Below are positions 1 to 6,995 of a stretch of DNA of 9,227 bases, one piece after another. Within the stretch, counting starts at the first letter, position 1; each line of letters begins with the position of its first letter. The stretch is taken from contig JAFYNU010000199.1 in the NCBI GenBank assembly GCA_017547975.1, positions 1 to 9,227 on the forward strand, read 5' to 3'. The stretch comes from Clostridia bacterium. Its GTDB lineage: Bacteria; Bacillota; Clostridia; Oscillospirales; QAMX01. The translations under genes were made by a program, and so were the position numbers. The notes under the pieces were generated by a model. It did no database searches, was not told the DNA's origin, and was given only the letters and a program-made list of their open reading frames with translations.

Positions 1-1
1 C

Positions 2-1786
2 TACCACCAGGAGCACGATTTCTACGACGGCATTCTTCGTACCCGTTTTGCATTGGATCCCGCCACTTCCATCCGGATGGAAGCTTGGTTTGACGGTCAG
101 AACCGGGATATGATGGGCATTATCCTCGATGTAACAGGGGAAGCCAAAACCCTCCCCCCGATCCGGCTCTCTCCCTTTGCCAAAATCGACCCCTGTGCAT
201 ACGTATGCGGTCAAATCTACGACCAATCGATTGCCTTTGCCGCGATCGAATCCGGTTGGAAGCTTTCCGTCACCTGCGATGCCGCCATCAATGACAGCCG
301 TACCGACCTCTATATTTCCACCAACATGGACGGCCGACTTTTGGGAACTGATCTGCAGCTTTCTCTCAAGCCCGGCCGAAACACCCTGCTCTTATCGGTA
401 AACTCCCCTTCCGACACCCATTCCCCCATCCTTTCCATGGAACGTACCATGGCGTTTTGGCACGACACATGGGAGAACACGGGCTGGGTAGAATATCCCG
501 ATCCGGATAAGCAAACCATGTGGATCCGCTCCATGGCTTACCTGCTCTCCTCCTACGATGCAGAAAGTGAATGCATTCAGCCTGCAAACGCCATGGGAAT
601 CAATGGTTTTGCCTACAATTTCGTCCCCGACATCGAAAACGTTGCTCCCATTCTTTTGATGACGGGACACGGCAATATTGTCAAGCACTGGGTGGAAATA
701 CTGGCCGGCGAGATGGATGCCATGAAACGCTACACCCGTCGCCTGTGGCCCGAAGCAGAAGGGATTTTCCCCCCATGGGAACTCAATTACGGCCCCATGG
801 ATGGCTATCATTTCCCCTATGTACCCATTATTTTCTGTTATGAAGCCCATAACACCGGATACCTCAGCCGCCTTGCAACCGAAGCGGCGGAATACACCGG
901 AGATGCGGTATGGGCCAAAAAATATGCATATCCTTTGATCGACGAATGCGCCAAATTCTTCCGCAAGTTCTGCTTCCGGGAAGCCGATGGGTTCTGGCAC
1001 TTGCGCTGGTATCCCTGCATGGGACGGGATGAAGCGGGGGGTGTAAATAAGGACGACTACCTTTGCACCCTGCTCACCGCTAAATATTCCTTCCAATCCG
1101 CGATCCGGTTTGGTCTGGATCACAGCGGCGACTACCAAAAAATACTTTCGGACGGGCTTGCCTTTGAACCCCTTCTCTGCGAGCGCGGCACCTATCACAC
1201 CTGTCGGGGTGCGGACGATTTCGGAAAGCAAAAACACCCCGTCCAGTTGGAAGGAATTGCCTGTTTCCCCACCGAACCCGAACCGTTGCCCGCCGAACGC
1301 CGGGCATACGAGCTTCGCTACGAGATCACCGACGGCATAAAGATTCCCTTCTTCTGGGGATGGACTCTGGCACAGCTTCTGCTGGCCGACACCAATATGA
1401 AAAATTTTGAAGGATGGGCTCACGATTGGAGTTTGATCCTGCCTTCTGGCAACATGGACAAGGATCAAGTCCAGTTTTATGAAACCAGCAATGCCTTCCA
1501 CTCCACCTTCTACCTGGTCACCCATGGCATGGTCCTCCAAAGTCTGCTCCGCAACTGTGTCAACGATTATTGGGGACGGTTGGAATTCGCTTCCTGTCTC
1601 CGGGAAGGCGAAGCAGTTCGGTTTGGTAAGATTCAAACAAAATTCGGTGTCTCGGTTTCGGGTCAAATCGAAAACGGAAAGGTTTCCGGTCGGCTGACTG
1701 CCCTTCGTGATTGTCATTTCCAAACCGAAGACCGGGAAATCGCTTTGAAAGCCGGTGAATCCCTGGATTTCAGTCACGCCATTTGA
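2..1786 (+). CDS. Glycosidase-like (alpha/alpha)6-barrel protein, 5' end missing
   Basis: Probable carbohydrate-active enzyme of the six-hairpin (GH65/GH95-like) superfamily; the substrate cannot be named. The frame is open from base 2, so the TTG at 53 is not a convincing start and the gene begins outside the window. Counting that TTG as residue 1, residues 1-125 look like beta-rich N-terminal sandwich sequence. Residues 130-505 are helix-rich, with many Trp/Tyr/His residues typical of sugar-binding alpha-toroids (for example PWELNYGPMDGYHFPY). A short beta-rich tail follows, as in GH65/GH95 enzymes. GRDE at 324-327, followed by a VNKDDY stretch, resembles the GPDE...N-Y-T-N region of GH65 that carries the general acid, so E327 is a tentative catalytic residue. 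No signal peptide can be judged. It ends at TGA 1784-1786, before a strong terminator. The fold class is fairly likely; the family number and activity are inference. Confidence 0.7.
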   Translation, partial: YHQEHDFYDGILRTRFALDPATSIRMEAWFDGQNRDMMGIILDVTGEAKTLPPIRLSPFAKIDPCAYVCGQIYDQSIAFAAIESGWKLSVTCDAAINDSRTDLYISTNMDGRLLGTDLQLSLKPGRNTLLLSVNSPSDTHSPILSMERTMAFWHDTWENTGWVEYPDPDKQTMWIRSMAYLLSSYDAESECIQPANAMGINGFAYNFVPDIENVAPILLMTGHGNIVKHWVEILAGEMDAMKRYTRRLWPEAEGIFPPWELNYGPMDGYHFPYVPIIFCYEAHNTGYLSRLATEAAEYTGDAVWAKKYAYPLIDECAKFFRKFCFREADGFWHLRWYPCMGRDEAGGVNKDDYLCTLLTAKYSFQSAIRFGLDHSGDYQKILSDGLAFEPLLCERGTYHTCRGADDFGKQKHPVQLEGIACFPTEPEPLPAERRAYELRYEITDGIKIPFFWGWTLAQLLLADTNMKNFEGWAHDWSLILPSGNMDKDQVQFYETSNAFHSTFYLVTHGMVLQSLLRNCVNDYWGRLEFASCLREGEAVRFGKIQTKFGVSVSGQIENGKVSGRLTALRDCHFQTEDREIALKAGESLDFSHAI

Positions 1787-1840
1787 CTTCTGATATCATT
1801 TCTCGTAGTTTTCATTTGTGTAGCAACTATATGATACTAC

Positions 1841-1884
1841 AAAACGGCTGCAACCTCAACCGGTTGCAGCCGTTTTCCTTTTTT
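1841..1884 (+). terminator. Rho-independent terminator, probably bidirectional
   Basis: A perfect 15-bp stem pairs 1841-1855 with 1862-1876 around a 6-base loop and is followed by CC and a six-T run (1879-1884). It lies 55 bases after the glycosidase-like gene. Because the stem opens with AAAA, the minus-strand transcript of the convergent SDR gene would read the same hairpin ending in UUUU, so it may serve both genes. No other hairpin is evident after the SDR stop. Confidence 0.9.
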
Positions 1885-1921
1885 GGGGACCCTTTTTTAC
1901 AGCCCCTTTCTTTTTCAATAA

Positions 1922-2683
1922 TCAGCCCGGTACGCCGGTGACGTTCTGGGCGCCGCCGTCCACGTAGATGTGGGTGCCGGTGATGCTGGCGGCACCATCG
2001 CTGGCCAGGAAGAGGGCGGTTTTGCCGATCTGGCTGGGGGTGGCGTATTTGTGAAGGGGAATGGCTCCCACGATATGCTCGTAGCCCGGATCTCCCTGCA
2101 TTCTTTCGTTGAAGCCCTCGTGCTCGGTGTAGCCGGGAACGATGTCCACTACCCGGATGCCGTAGGGGGCAAGCTCGATGGAGGCGGTTTTTGTCATGCG
2201 GTCGATGGCGGCCTTGCTGGCGGCATAGAGCATGGCTCCCTGGAAGGTCACCGTCTGGTGGTTGGAGGATACGTTGATAATAACCCCCCGGCGGTTGTAT
2301 TTGATCATGTTGCGGGCGGCCTGCTGCATGCAAAAGAAGGTACCCCGGAAGTCGATGTTAACCCCGTGGTTAAAGTCCTCCTCGGTGCAGTTGAGGAAAT
2401 CGGTGCCGAAGGTCAGTCCGGCATTGTTGATCATCACGTCGATGGCACCAAAGGTTTCTTCCACTTCCCGGAACATGGCGTAGATATCCTCCACCTTGCC
2501 GTTGTTGCCGTAGACGATCTTGGTTTTGACACCAAACGCTTCGTGAGCCTTGTCCAGGGCAGCCTGGGTGCGGTCCTTACTGCGGCTGTAGCTGGCGGCC
2601 ACGTCGTAGCCCGCCTCCGCAAAGGCATGGATCAAGCCGGGGCCGATGATGCCGCCCCCACCGGTGATAAATACAGTCGGCAT
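1922..2683 (-). CDS. SDR-family NAD(P)-dependent oxidoreductase
   Basis: Cytosolic short-chain dehydrogenase/reductase of 253 residues, the usual classical SDR length. The Rossmann fold starts at TGGGGIIG (7-14), followed by NNAG (86-89), N109, catalytic S140, and Y153-x-x-x-K157 within YAASK. PG at 183-184 and a C-terminal YVDGG segment complete the pattern. R34 just after the second beta strand hints at NADP(H) preference. The nucleotide motif spells TGxxGxxG, the spacing of extended SDRs, although all else is classical; some sugar-acid SDRs share TGGGG. The ATG at 2683 is supported by GGAAAGGA (2694-2701), about 10 bases upstream. The gene is a single transcription unit with its own promoter and faces the glycosidase-like gene, so context gives little about substrate. 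FabG-like, glucose dehydrogenase-like or sugar-acid reductase roles are all possible. Confidence 0.93.
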   Translation of the reverse strand: MPTVFITGGGGIIGPGLIHAFAEAGYDVAASYSRSKDRTQAALDKAHEAFGVKTKIVYGNNGKVEDIYAMFREVEETFGAIDVMINNAGLTFGTDFLNCTEEDFNHGVNIDFRGTFFCMQQAARNMIKYNRRGVIINVSSNHQTVTFQGAMLYAASKAAIDRMTKTASIELAPYGIRVVDIVPGYTEHEGFNERMQGDPGYEHIVGAIPLHKYATPSQIGKTALFLASDGAASITGTHIYVDGGAQNVTGVPG

Positions 2684-2732
2684 AGCAAATAAATCCTTTC
2701 CGATTCATAATCATTCGCTGTTTCTGTGACAC

Positions 2733-2761
2733 AGTATAGCACAGGTTGACCCTTTTCGCAA
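2733..2761 (-). promoter_or_regulatory. Promoter of the SDR gene
   Basis: Read on the minus strand, TTGCGA (2756-2761), a 17-base spacer and TATACT (2733-2738) form a sigma-A type promoter, with TGC directly before the -10 box making an extended -10. It sits about 50 bases upstream of the ATG at 2683, with a GGAAAGGA ribosome binding site in between. Confidence 0.85.
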
Positions 2762-2820
2762 TTGTAATTTTGTCTTAATTCGCTCCATCCTCCCATGGCG
2801 CTTCCATTTGTTTTGGACAT

Positions 2821-2850
2821 AAAAGGAGCCTTTGCTTCACGCAAAGGCTC
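2821..2850 (-). terminator. Terminator after alr
   Basis: On the minus strand a perfect 10-bp stem (2841-2850 with 2826-2835) closes a 5-base loop and is followed by CTTTTAT. It begins 10 bases after the alr stop and ends the four-gene operon. It also isolates the SDR promoter downstream. The T tract is short, so termination may be incomplete. Confidence 0.82.
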
Positions 2851-2860
2851 AATTCTCCGA

Positions 2861-4060
2861 TCAGGTATGTAAAAAGAGGTTTTGGGTATATTGGAGCTCC
2901 CCGTTTTTGATGAACACCCGGGGCACCCGTTTGCCCACGATGCAGGTAAGCTCGTAATTGATGGTACCCGAAACCCGGGCGGCTTCTTCCAGGGTGACGC
3001 CACCCTTGCCAAATACCACCACTTCATCCCCTTCGTGTACGTCATCCCGTCCGGTCACGTCCAACATGCACATATCCATGCAAATGCGGCCCACTATAGG
3101 AGCATGCTTTCCCTTGATGGTCATCACACCGCCCTGGGCATTTTTGCGCACGTATCCATCGGCATAGCCAATGGCAGTGACCGCCACCTGCATGTCCTGG
3201 TTGGCTTCGAAATCCCGGCCGTAGCTAACCACGCTTCCCCGGGGCAGGGTCTTCACCTGGGACACCGAGGTTTTCAGGGTCATGGCAGGCCGGAGCTTCA
3301 GCTTGCACCCCAGGGGGCTTTCCACCCGGCTGTCGGGGTAGTACCCATAGAGGATCACACCGGGACGTACCGCATCCAGTCCAAATTCCGGATAGTTGAT
3401 GATGGCGGCGCTGTTGGAGCAGTGGCGGGTCCCCATGCGGATCCCCTCCGCCTCGGCGGCGTTGACGGTGGCGCTGAAAAGATCAAACTGCCGCTTGGTG
3501 AAGGCATAATCCTGGCTTTGGGGTGAGGTTTCTCCATCGGCGGAGGAAAAATGGGTAAAGCAACCGGTGATCTGCACCCCCGCAAGGGCACTGATCTTCC
3601 GAATCTCCTCCACGGCACCCGGAATATCCCCCTCATCCCGGACAACGATGCCAAGCCGGGACATACCGCTGTCGATCTTCACGTGCACCGGAATCTTCAC
3701 CCCCGCCTTCAGGGCGTTGGCCGAAAGCCGCTCGGCGGCGGCATAATCGGTGACCGTTTGAGTGATGTGCCCCTCATAAAGGTCAAAGGCCATTTCCGGC
3801 GGCGTGTAGCCCAGGATCAGAATATCTCCCTTGATATCGTCCGCACGGAGGGCACGGGCCTCATCAATATTGGAAACGGCAAAGGCATTGACCCCCAGCC
3901 GGTTGTAAAGTCGGGCAATAATGGAGGCGCCGTGGCCGTAGGCATCGGCTTTGATAACGGCAATGATGCGTTTTCCTGCCGTTAGACGGCGAATTTCTTC
4001 CAGGTTGTTTTCAATGGCATCCAGGTCGATTTCCGCCCAGGTTCTGCGTAAATAATACAT
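2861..4060 (-). CDS. alr: Alanine racemase (PLP-dependent)
   Basis: Interconverts L- and D-alanine, supplying D-Ala for peptidoglycan; a cytosolic homodimer in known members. The 399-residue length is normal. The PLP-binding lysine is K37 in AVIKADAYGHG, and the substrate-binding arginine is R135 in HVKIDSGMSRLG. VRPGVILYG (231-239) is the PLP-phosphate region, Y280 in GSVVSYG is the second catalytic base, and GRICMDMCMLDV (324-335) supplies the dimer-partner residues. The C-terminal TINYELTCIVGKRVPRVF is characteristic. I chose the ATG at 4060 over an in-frame TTG at 4084: it has AGAAGGG 7 bases upstream, and MYYLRRTWAEIDLDAI matches the usual N terminus. It is the last gene of the operon, 13 bases after the lipoprotein stop. 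Confidence 0.97.
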   Translation of the reverse strand: MYYLRRTWAEIDLDAIENNLEEIRRLTAGKRIIAVIKADAYGHGASIIARLYNRLGVNAFAVSNIDEARALRADDIKGDILILGYTPPEMAFDLYEGHITQTVTDYAAAERLSANALKAGVKIPVHVKIDSGMSRLGIVVRDEGDIPGAVEEIRKISALAGVQITGCFTHFSSADGETSPQSQDYAFTKRQFDLFSATVNAAEAEGIRMGTRHCSNSAAIINYPEFGLDAVRPGVILYGYYPDSRVESPLGCKLKLRPAMTLKTSVSQVKTLPRGSVVSYGRDFEANQDMQVAVTAIGYADGYVRKNAQGGVMTIKGKHAPIVGRICMDMCMLDVTGRDDVHEGDEVVVFGKGGVTLEEAARVSGTINYELTCIVGKRVPRVFIKNGELQYTQNLFLHT

Positions 4061-4067
4061 GGCATAT

Positions 4068-4074
4068 CCCTTCT
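4068..4074 (-). promoter_or_regulatory. Ribosome binding site that sets the alr start
   Basis: AGAAGGG on the minus strand lies 7 bases before the ATG at 4060 and touches the TAA stop of the lipoprotein gene (4074-4076). The upstream TTG at 4084 would leave this site inside the coding region. Confidence 0.75.
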
Positions 4075-4652
4075 TACGATTCAAACGTTACCTCCGGTTC
4101 TTCATAACCTTCCACCCCAATTTCAGCCAGGGTTTTTCCGTCATGCAACACGTGGATTTTTCGGGGCAATTGGGTTTTTCCGTCAAACTGCACCCGAAAG
4201 AGGTACTCCGTTTCCTCGTAATAACAAATCAATTCCGCTTCTGCCCCGTCTCCCATTTCGGTTACCAGAGTCAGGTTCCCGGTTTTCATGGCTTCCCAAA
4301 AAAGAGGAAAACACAAAAGCGGAGACGGCAAGCTTTCTTCCACCCGTTCCCCGGCGAACACCACGTCGTCGTAGGTCAGGGTCATCTTTTCCCCCGCCAC
4401 CGCTGCACCAAGCCCCGCCATCGCTTCGGGTTCCAGGACCGAAAGGGCGGTTTGATCGCCGGTATGGGTGACAAGCAGGGTATAGTCCCGGACCAGATGA
4501 TCCAGATGGAGGCGCATCTGTGCCCGGTAGCGTACCTCCTGCCGGGAGGTAAAATCAGCGCGATATTCTTCGACCCGTTCCCGACCGTCGGTACAGGCGG
4601 AAAACAGGGTTATCAGCAGTACACAAAGAAGAAGGTGTACGACTTTTTTCAA
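4074..4652 (-). CDS. Lipoprotein encoded between nnr and alr (possible LolA-like/YdcC/GerS type)
   Basis: Predicted 192-residue exported lipoprotein of unknown function. Residues 1-19 form a signal peptide (MKK, a hydrophobic run, then a lipobox LFSAC), with C20 as the lipidated residue. The remainder alternates short polar and hydrophobic strands (for example VRYRAQMRLHLD and YLFRVQF), consistent with a beta-rich LolA-like fold, but no diagnostic motif is visible. The start is TTG at 4652, overlapping the nnr stop as TTGA, with GAAAGGA (4662-4668) 8 bases upstream. Position supports the idea: Bacillus subtilis ydcC, a LolA-like lipoprotein, precedes alr, and Clostridioides difficile gerS shares an operon with alr2. 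An envelope or cell-wall role linked to alr is inference from this context. Confidence 0.85.
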   Translation of the reverse strand: MKKVVHLLLCVLLITLFSACTDGRERVEEYRADFTSRQEVRYRAQMRLHLDHLVRDYTLLVTHTGDQTALSVLEPEAMAGLGAAVAGEKMTLTYDDVVFAGERVEESLPSPLLCFPLFWEAMKTGNLTLVTEMGDGAEAELICYYEETEYLFRVQFDGKTQLPRKIHVLHDGKTLAEIGVEGYEEPEVTFES

Positions 4653-6199
4653 TCATTCATTCCTTTCGACGCCATTTTGGCTGCTTCAGGGAGCAAATCG
4701 GCCATCATGCCGGGGGTCATTCCGTTTTCCCCCACCCGGCTTGCGGCAAGATCCCCCGCCGCCCCGTGGAGATACACCCCAAGGGCCGCTGCATCAAAGG
4801 CATCCATCCGGGCTGCAAGCCCCGCAATGGTCCCCGCCAGCACGTCCCCGCTTCCGCCCCGGGCCATGCCGGGGTTGCCGGTGGTATTGATGTAAACCCG
4901 TCCGTCCGGGGCCGCCACCACCGTGCGATTCCCCTTCAAAACCAGAACCGCCCCCGCCATCCGGGCCACTTCCCGGGCCAGGATCACAGGGTTCTGCTTA
5001 GCCAGGTCGGTCCGCACCAAAACCCGGGAAAGCTCGCCCAGGTGGGGCGTCAAAACCACACCGTCATGCAGGGGAATACCATCCACATGTATATGTTCGC
5101 TTCGGTCGGGATTATGCCCCACCTGCAGGAAATTCAACATACCGGCGTCGATCACCAGCTTTTTCCCGCTTTCCAAAAAGGTCTTCAGGGCACCTTTTGC
5201 CGCCGGTACCGGCAAAAGACCGCTTCCGGTGCCGATGGCATCCGCCCCTGCCAGAGCACCCTTGAACCAGGGATCCTGCAGGGCAGAAAGGGCGATACCT
5301 CCGTCCAACGTATCCTCCAGGGGGAGGGTAATGGCTTCCAGGGAAGCCGAAGCACAAATGGGATAGACACAATTGGGCACAGCGGCGGTCACGATACCCG
5401 CCCCCGCCCGGACTGCCGCCCGGGATGCCAGGCAGGCCGCACCGGAATAGCCCTTCCCCCCGCAAAGGAGAAGGGTCTTGCCATAATTCCCCTTGTGGGA
5501 ATTGGCTTCTCTTTTCGGCAGAAGCTTTTTGGCCTCCGCCAGATCAAAGCTTTTTACGTAGGGTCCTTCGGCCTCCACAATATCCTCCGGAATATCAATG
5601 GAACGAAGGCAAACCTCACCGCACAGGCTGTGTGCCAGAAGATGAGCCGCTTTCAGGAGGGTGAAGGTAACGGTTTTGTGAGCCACAACAGAGCGGGGCA
5701 GAGCAAAGCCCGAATCGGCTTCGATTCCGCTTGGCAGATCCACCGCCAGGACCGGCACCTCCGAAGCGTTGATTTGATCCACCGCATCCAGGTATTCGTC
5801 CCCCAGATCCCGGGAAAGACCGGTGCCAAACATGGCATCCACCACCAGGGCAGGCACCGGGTCGGTCAGGTCCACCGTTTCAAACACGCGGCCCTCCAAC
5901 CCCAAAAATTCATCCATAAAGCCCCGGCAACGGTCGCTTTGCCGCTCCACACCCCCGGGGGTAACGCAGAGCACGTCATACCCCGCCTCGGTAAGACGGG
6001 CGGCGCAGGAAAAGCCGTCTACTCCGTTTTTTCCGGGACCGCAATAAACCACCACCCGACCGGAATCGGGTGACAGATCCTTTTCAATTTCCTCTGCCAG
6101 GATAGAGCCCGCAAGCTCGATCAGGTCGCAATCGGGCCGACGCTGGGCTTCGGCGGCGGCATCAATGGCCGCCATCTGGCGCACGGTTGCAATTCTCAA
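4649..6199 (-). CDS. nnr: Bifunctional NAD(P)H-hydrate epimerase/ADP(ATP)-dependent NAD(P)H-hydrate dehydratase
   Basis: Repairs damaged NAD(P)H hydrates: the N-terminal YjeF_N domain interconverts the R and S epimers and the C-terminal ribokinase-like domain dehydrates S-NAD(P)HX using ADP or ATP. At 516 residues it has the normal fused length. Epimerase marks are GPGKNGVDGF (54-63), VVDAMFGTGL (119-128) and VDLPSGIEADSG (153-164). Dehydratase marks are HKGNYGKTLLLCGG (235-248), VIDAGMLN (349-356), TPHLGE (384-389) and GGSGDVLAG (447-455), with D451 the expected catalytic base. The first loop departs from the usual GNNGGDG pattern: K57 and V60 replace N and G. The TTG start at 6199 overlaps the previous gene's TGA as TTGA and gives the expected MRIATVRQM N terminus; GGTGA upstream is a modest ribosome binding site. 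Confidence 0.95.
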   Translation of the reverse strand: MRIATVRQMAAIDAAAEAQRRPDCDLIELAGSILAEEIEKDLSPDSGRVVVYCGPGKNGVDGFSCAARLTEAGYDVLCVTPGGVERQSDRCRGFMDEFLGLEGRVFETVDLTDPVPALVVDAMFGTGLSRDLGDEYLDAVDQINASEVPVLAVDLPSGIEADSGFALPRSVVAHKTVTFTLLKAAHLLAHSLCGEVCLRSIDIPEDIVEAEGPYVKSFDLAEAKKLLPKREANSHKGNYGKTLLLCGGKGYSGAACLASRAAVRAGAGIVTAAVPNCVYPICASASLEAITLPLEDTLDGGIALSALQDPWFKGALAGADAIGTGSGLLPVPAAKGALKTFLESGKKLVIDAGMLNFLQVGHNPDRSEHIHVDGIPLHDGVVLTPHLGELSRVLVRTDLAKQNPVILAREVARMAGAVLVLKGNRTVVAAPDGRVYINTTGNPGMARGGSGDVLAGTIAGLAARMDAFDAAALGVYLHGAAGDLAASRVGENGMTPGMMADLLPEAAKMASKGMND

Positions 6200-6747
6200 A
6201 GCATTTCACCATTGGCAAGGGCTTCTTCCAGGTATTCCATACCCTCCACCTTGCGGGGAGCAAAGCGATGGATGTTGCGGACCATTTTCACCGTAGGTTC
6301 GAAAATGACACAGACCTTGCCGTCCTTGTGGTCGTTGAATACGACAAACCAACGGCCCGGAGCCCGGGAGTTGGAGGCCATATCCACGGTTTTATTATAC
6401 TTCACCTTGAAGAAGGTTTCCTTGAAATCCACCGTCATGGGAGCCATGACTTCAATGTTTTTCACGTTCAGGGTATAGAGCTGTTTGCGCCATTTACGGC
6501 CCTTGATGCGGTCAAAATCCAACTGGTCGTTGGTGAGCACGTATTCAAATTCCACGTATCGGCCCGCCACCAACCGGGGCACCAGAATGACGATGGCCAA
6601 TACCGGAATCACCGAAAAGAAGCCCAGGTAGATCAGGCTGAGCCCGGAGAGAAATACCGAGGTAAAGATCAAAAGAATATCAAAAAGCCACCGGCCGACG
6701 GTGATGTCCTTTCGAACCATAATTTCGTTGAAGATATCGTTATTCAT
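6196..6747 (-). CDS. Two-TM membrane protein of unknown function, first gene of the nnr-alr operon
   Basis: Predicted integral membrane protein of 183 residues. Residues 20-41 and 43-61 are two adjacent hydrophobic helices forming a hairpin. The rest is soluble, starting with RYVEFEYVLTNDQLDFDRIK (63-82) and then a basic KGRKWRK stretch, probably on the cytoplasmic face. That segment resembles small Clostridia membrane proteins of the DUF6106 kind and loosely resembles bacterial PH-like domains; both are recalled resemblances that I could not test. I chose the ATG at 6747, with AGGAG 8 bases upstream, over an in-frame TTG at 6765 that lies upstream of that AGGAG. It leads the operon directly after the promoter, and its TGA overlaps the nnr TTG start, so the two are probably translationally coupled. 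Confidence 0.88.
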   Translation of the reverse strand: MNNDIFNEIMVRKDITVGRWLFDILLIFTSVFLSGLSLIYLGFFSVIPVLAIVILVPRLVAGRYVEFEYVLTNDQLDFDRIKGRKWRKQLYTLNVKNIEVMAPMTVDFKETFFKVKYNKTVDMASNSRAPGRWFVVFNDHKDGKVCVIFEPTVKMVRNIHRFAPRKVEGMEYLEEALANGEML

Positions 6748-6755
6748 GTTCAAAA

Positions 6756-6760
6756 CTCCT
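6756..6760 (-). promoter_or_regulatory. Ribosome binding site that sets the start of the two-TM protein
   Basis: AGGAG on the minus strand is 8 bases upstream of the ATG at 6747. The alternative TTG at 6765 would place this site inside the coding sequence and has no comparable match of its own. Confidence 0.75.
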
Positions 6761-6799
6761 GCCAATGCGTATTTCGGGTTGAGATATACCTCACAGAGT

Positions 6800-6829
6800 A
6801 TTATAACACATCAAAATCCCATTTCGCAA
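6800..6829 (-). promoter_or_regulatory. Promoter of the membrane protein-nnr-lipoprotein-alr operon
   Basis: On the minus strand TTGCGA (6824-6829), an 18-base spacer and a perfect TATAAT (6800-6805) form a sigma-A type promoter, with TGT before the -10 box as an extended element. The -35 box is identical to that of the SDR promoter. The leader before the first ATG is about 45 bases, and no internal promoter is apparent in the operon. Confidence 0.88.
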
Positions 6830-6894
6830 GGGCATAGGTACATTTTGTTTGAATTCCGGAGTCTTTTTTTATATCCTTTCGGCGTCTTTCCCCA

Positions 6895-6923
6895 TTGACA
6901 TTCCTTCCTCCCCTTGCTATAAT
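6895..6923 (+). promoter_or_regulatory. Perfect-consensus promoter of the MATE-GNAT unit
   Basis: TTGACA (6895-6900), a 17-base spacer and TATAAT (6918-6923) match the vegetative consensus exactly, and TGC before the -10 box adds an extended element. Transcription should start near 6930, leaving a leader of about 70 bases. It diverges from the operon promoter, with 65 bases between the two -35 boxes. Confidence 0.93.
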
Positions 6924-6941
6924 TTTGATTTGTGAGCCCCT

Positions 6942-6955
6942 TGCCGAAATCGGCA
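6942..6955 (+). promoter_or_regulatory. Small hairpin in the MATE leader
   Basis: TGCCG (6942-6946) and CGGCA (6951-6955) can pair around an AAAT loop, about 12 bases after the predicted transcription start. No T run follows, so it is not a terminator. It may stabilise the leader or be chance. Confidence 0.35.
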
Positions 6956-6987
6956 GAATTCCGTGGTTCCCCATCGTTCGTATTGCC

Positions 6988-6995
6988 AAAGGAGG
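6988..6995 (+). promoter_or_regulatory. Strong Shine-Dalgarno that sets the MATE start
   Basis: AAAGGAGG is a near-perfect match to the 16S rRNA tail and lies 4 bases before the ATG at 7000. The spacing is shorter than the usual 5-9. It rules out the longer frame that opens at a TTG inside the -35 box. Confidence 0.85.

Noticed and set aside
392..1777. Long open frame (461 codons) on the minus strand opposite the glycosidase-like gene
   Set aside because: It lies entirely antisense to a frame with recognisable glycosidase-like sequence, has no convincing start or ribosome binding site, and its translation shows no family motif.
1791..1798. TGATATCA palindrome after the glycosidase-like stop
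   Set aside because: Only eight bases, between convergent gene ends and not near a promoter; likely chance.
1970..2692. 240-codon plus-strand open frame opposite the SDR gene
   Set aside because: Mirror of a conserved Rossmann-fold gene; low-complexity Gly/Val/His product and no promoter.
2746..2774. Plus-strand TTGACC as a possible -35 box
   Set aside because: No acceptable -10 box lies at the right spacing, and no plus-strand gene follows.
4058..4084. Upstream TTG start for alr at 4084
   Set aside because: The ATG at 4060 has AGAAGGG at good spacing and gives the usual alanine racemase N terminus; the TTG would overlap the end of the lipoprotein gene.
4766..6073. 435-codon plus-strand open frame opposite nnr
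   Set aside because: Antisense to a clear Nnr protein; the translation is rich in His, Arg, Gly and Pro, as expected from the reverse of GC-rich coding DNA.
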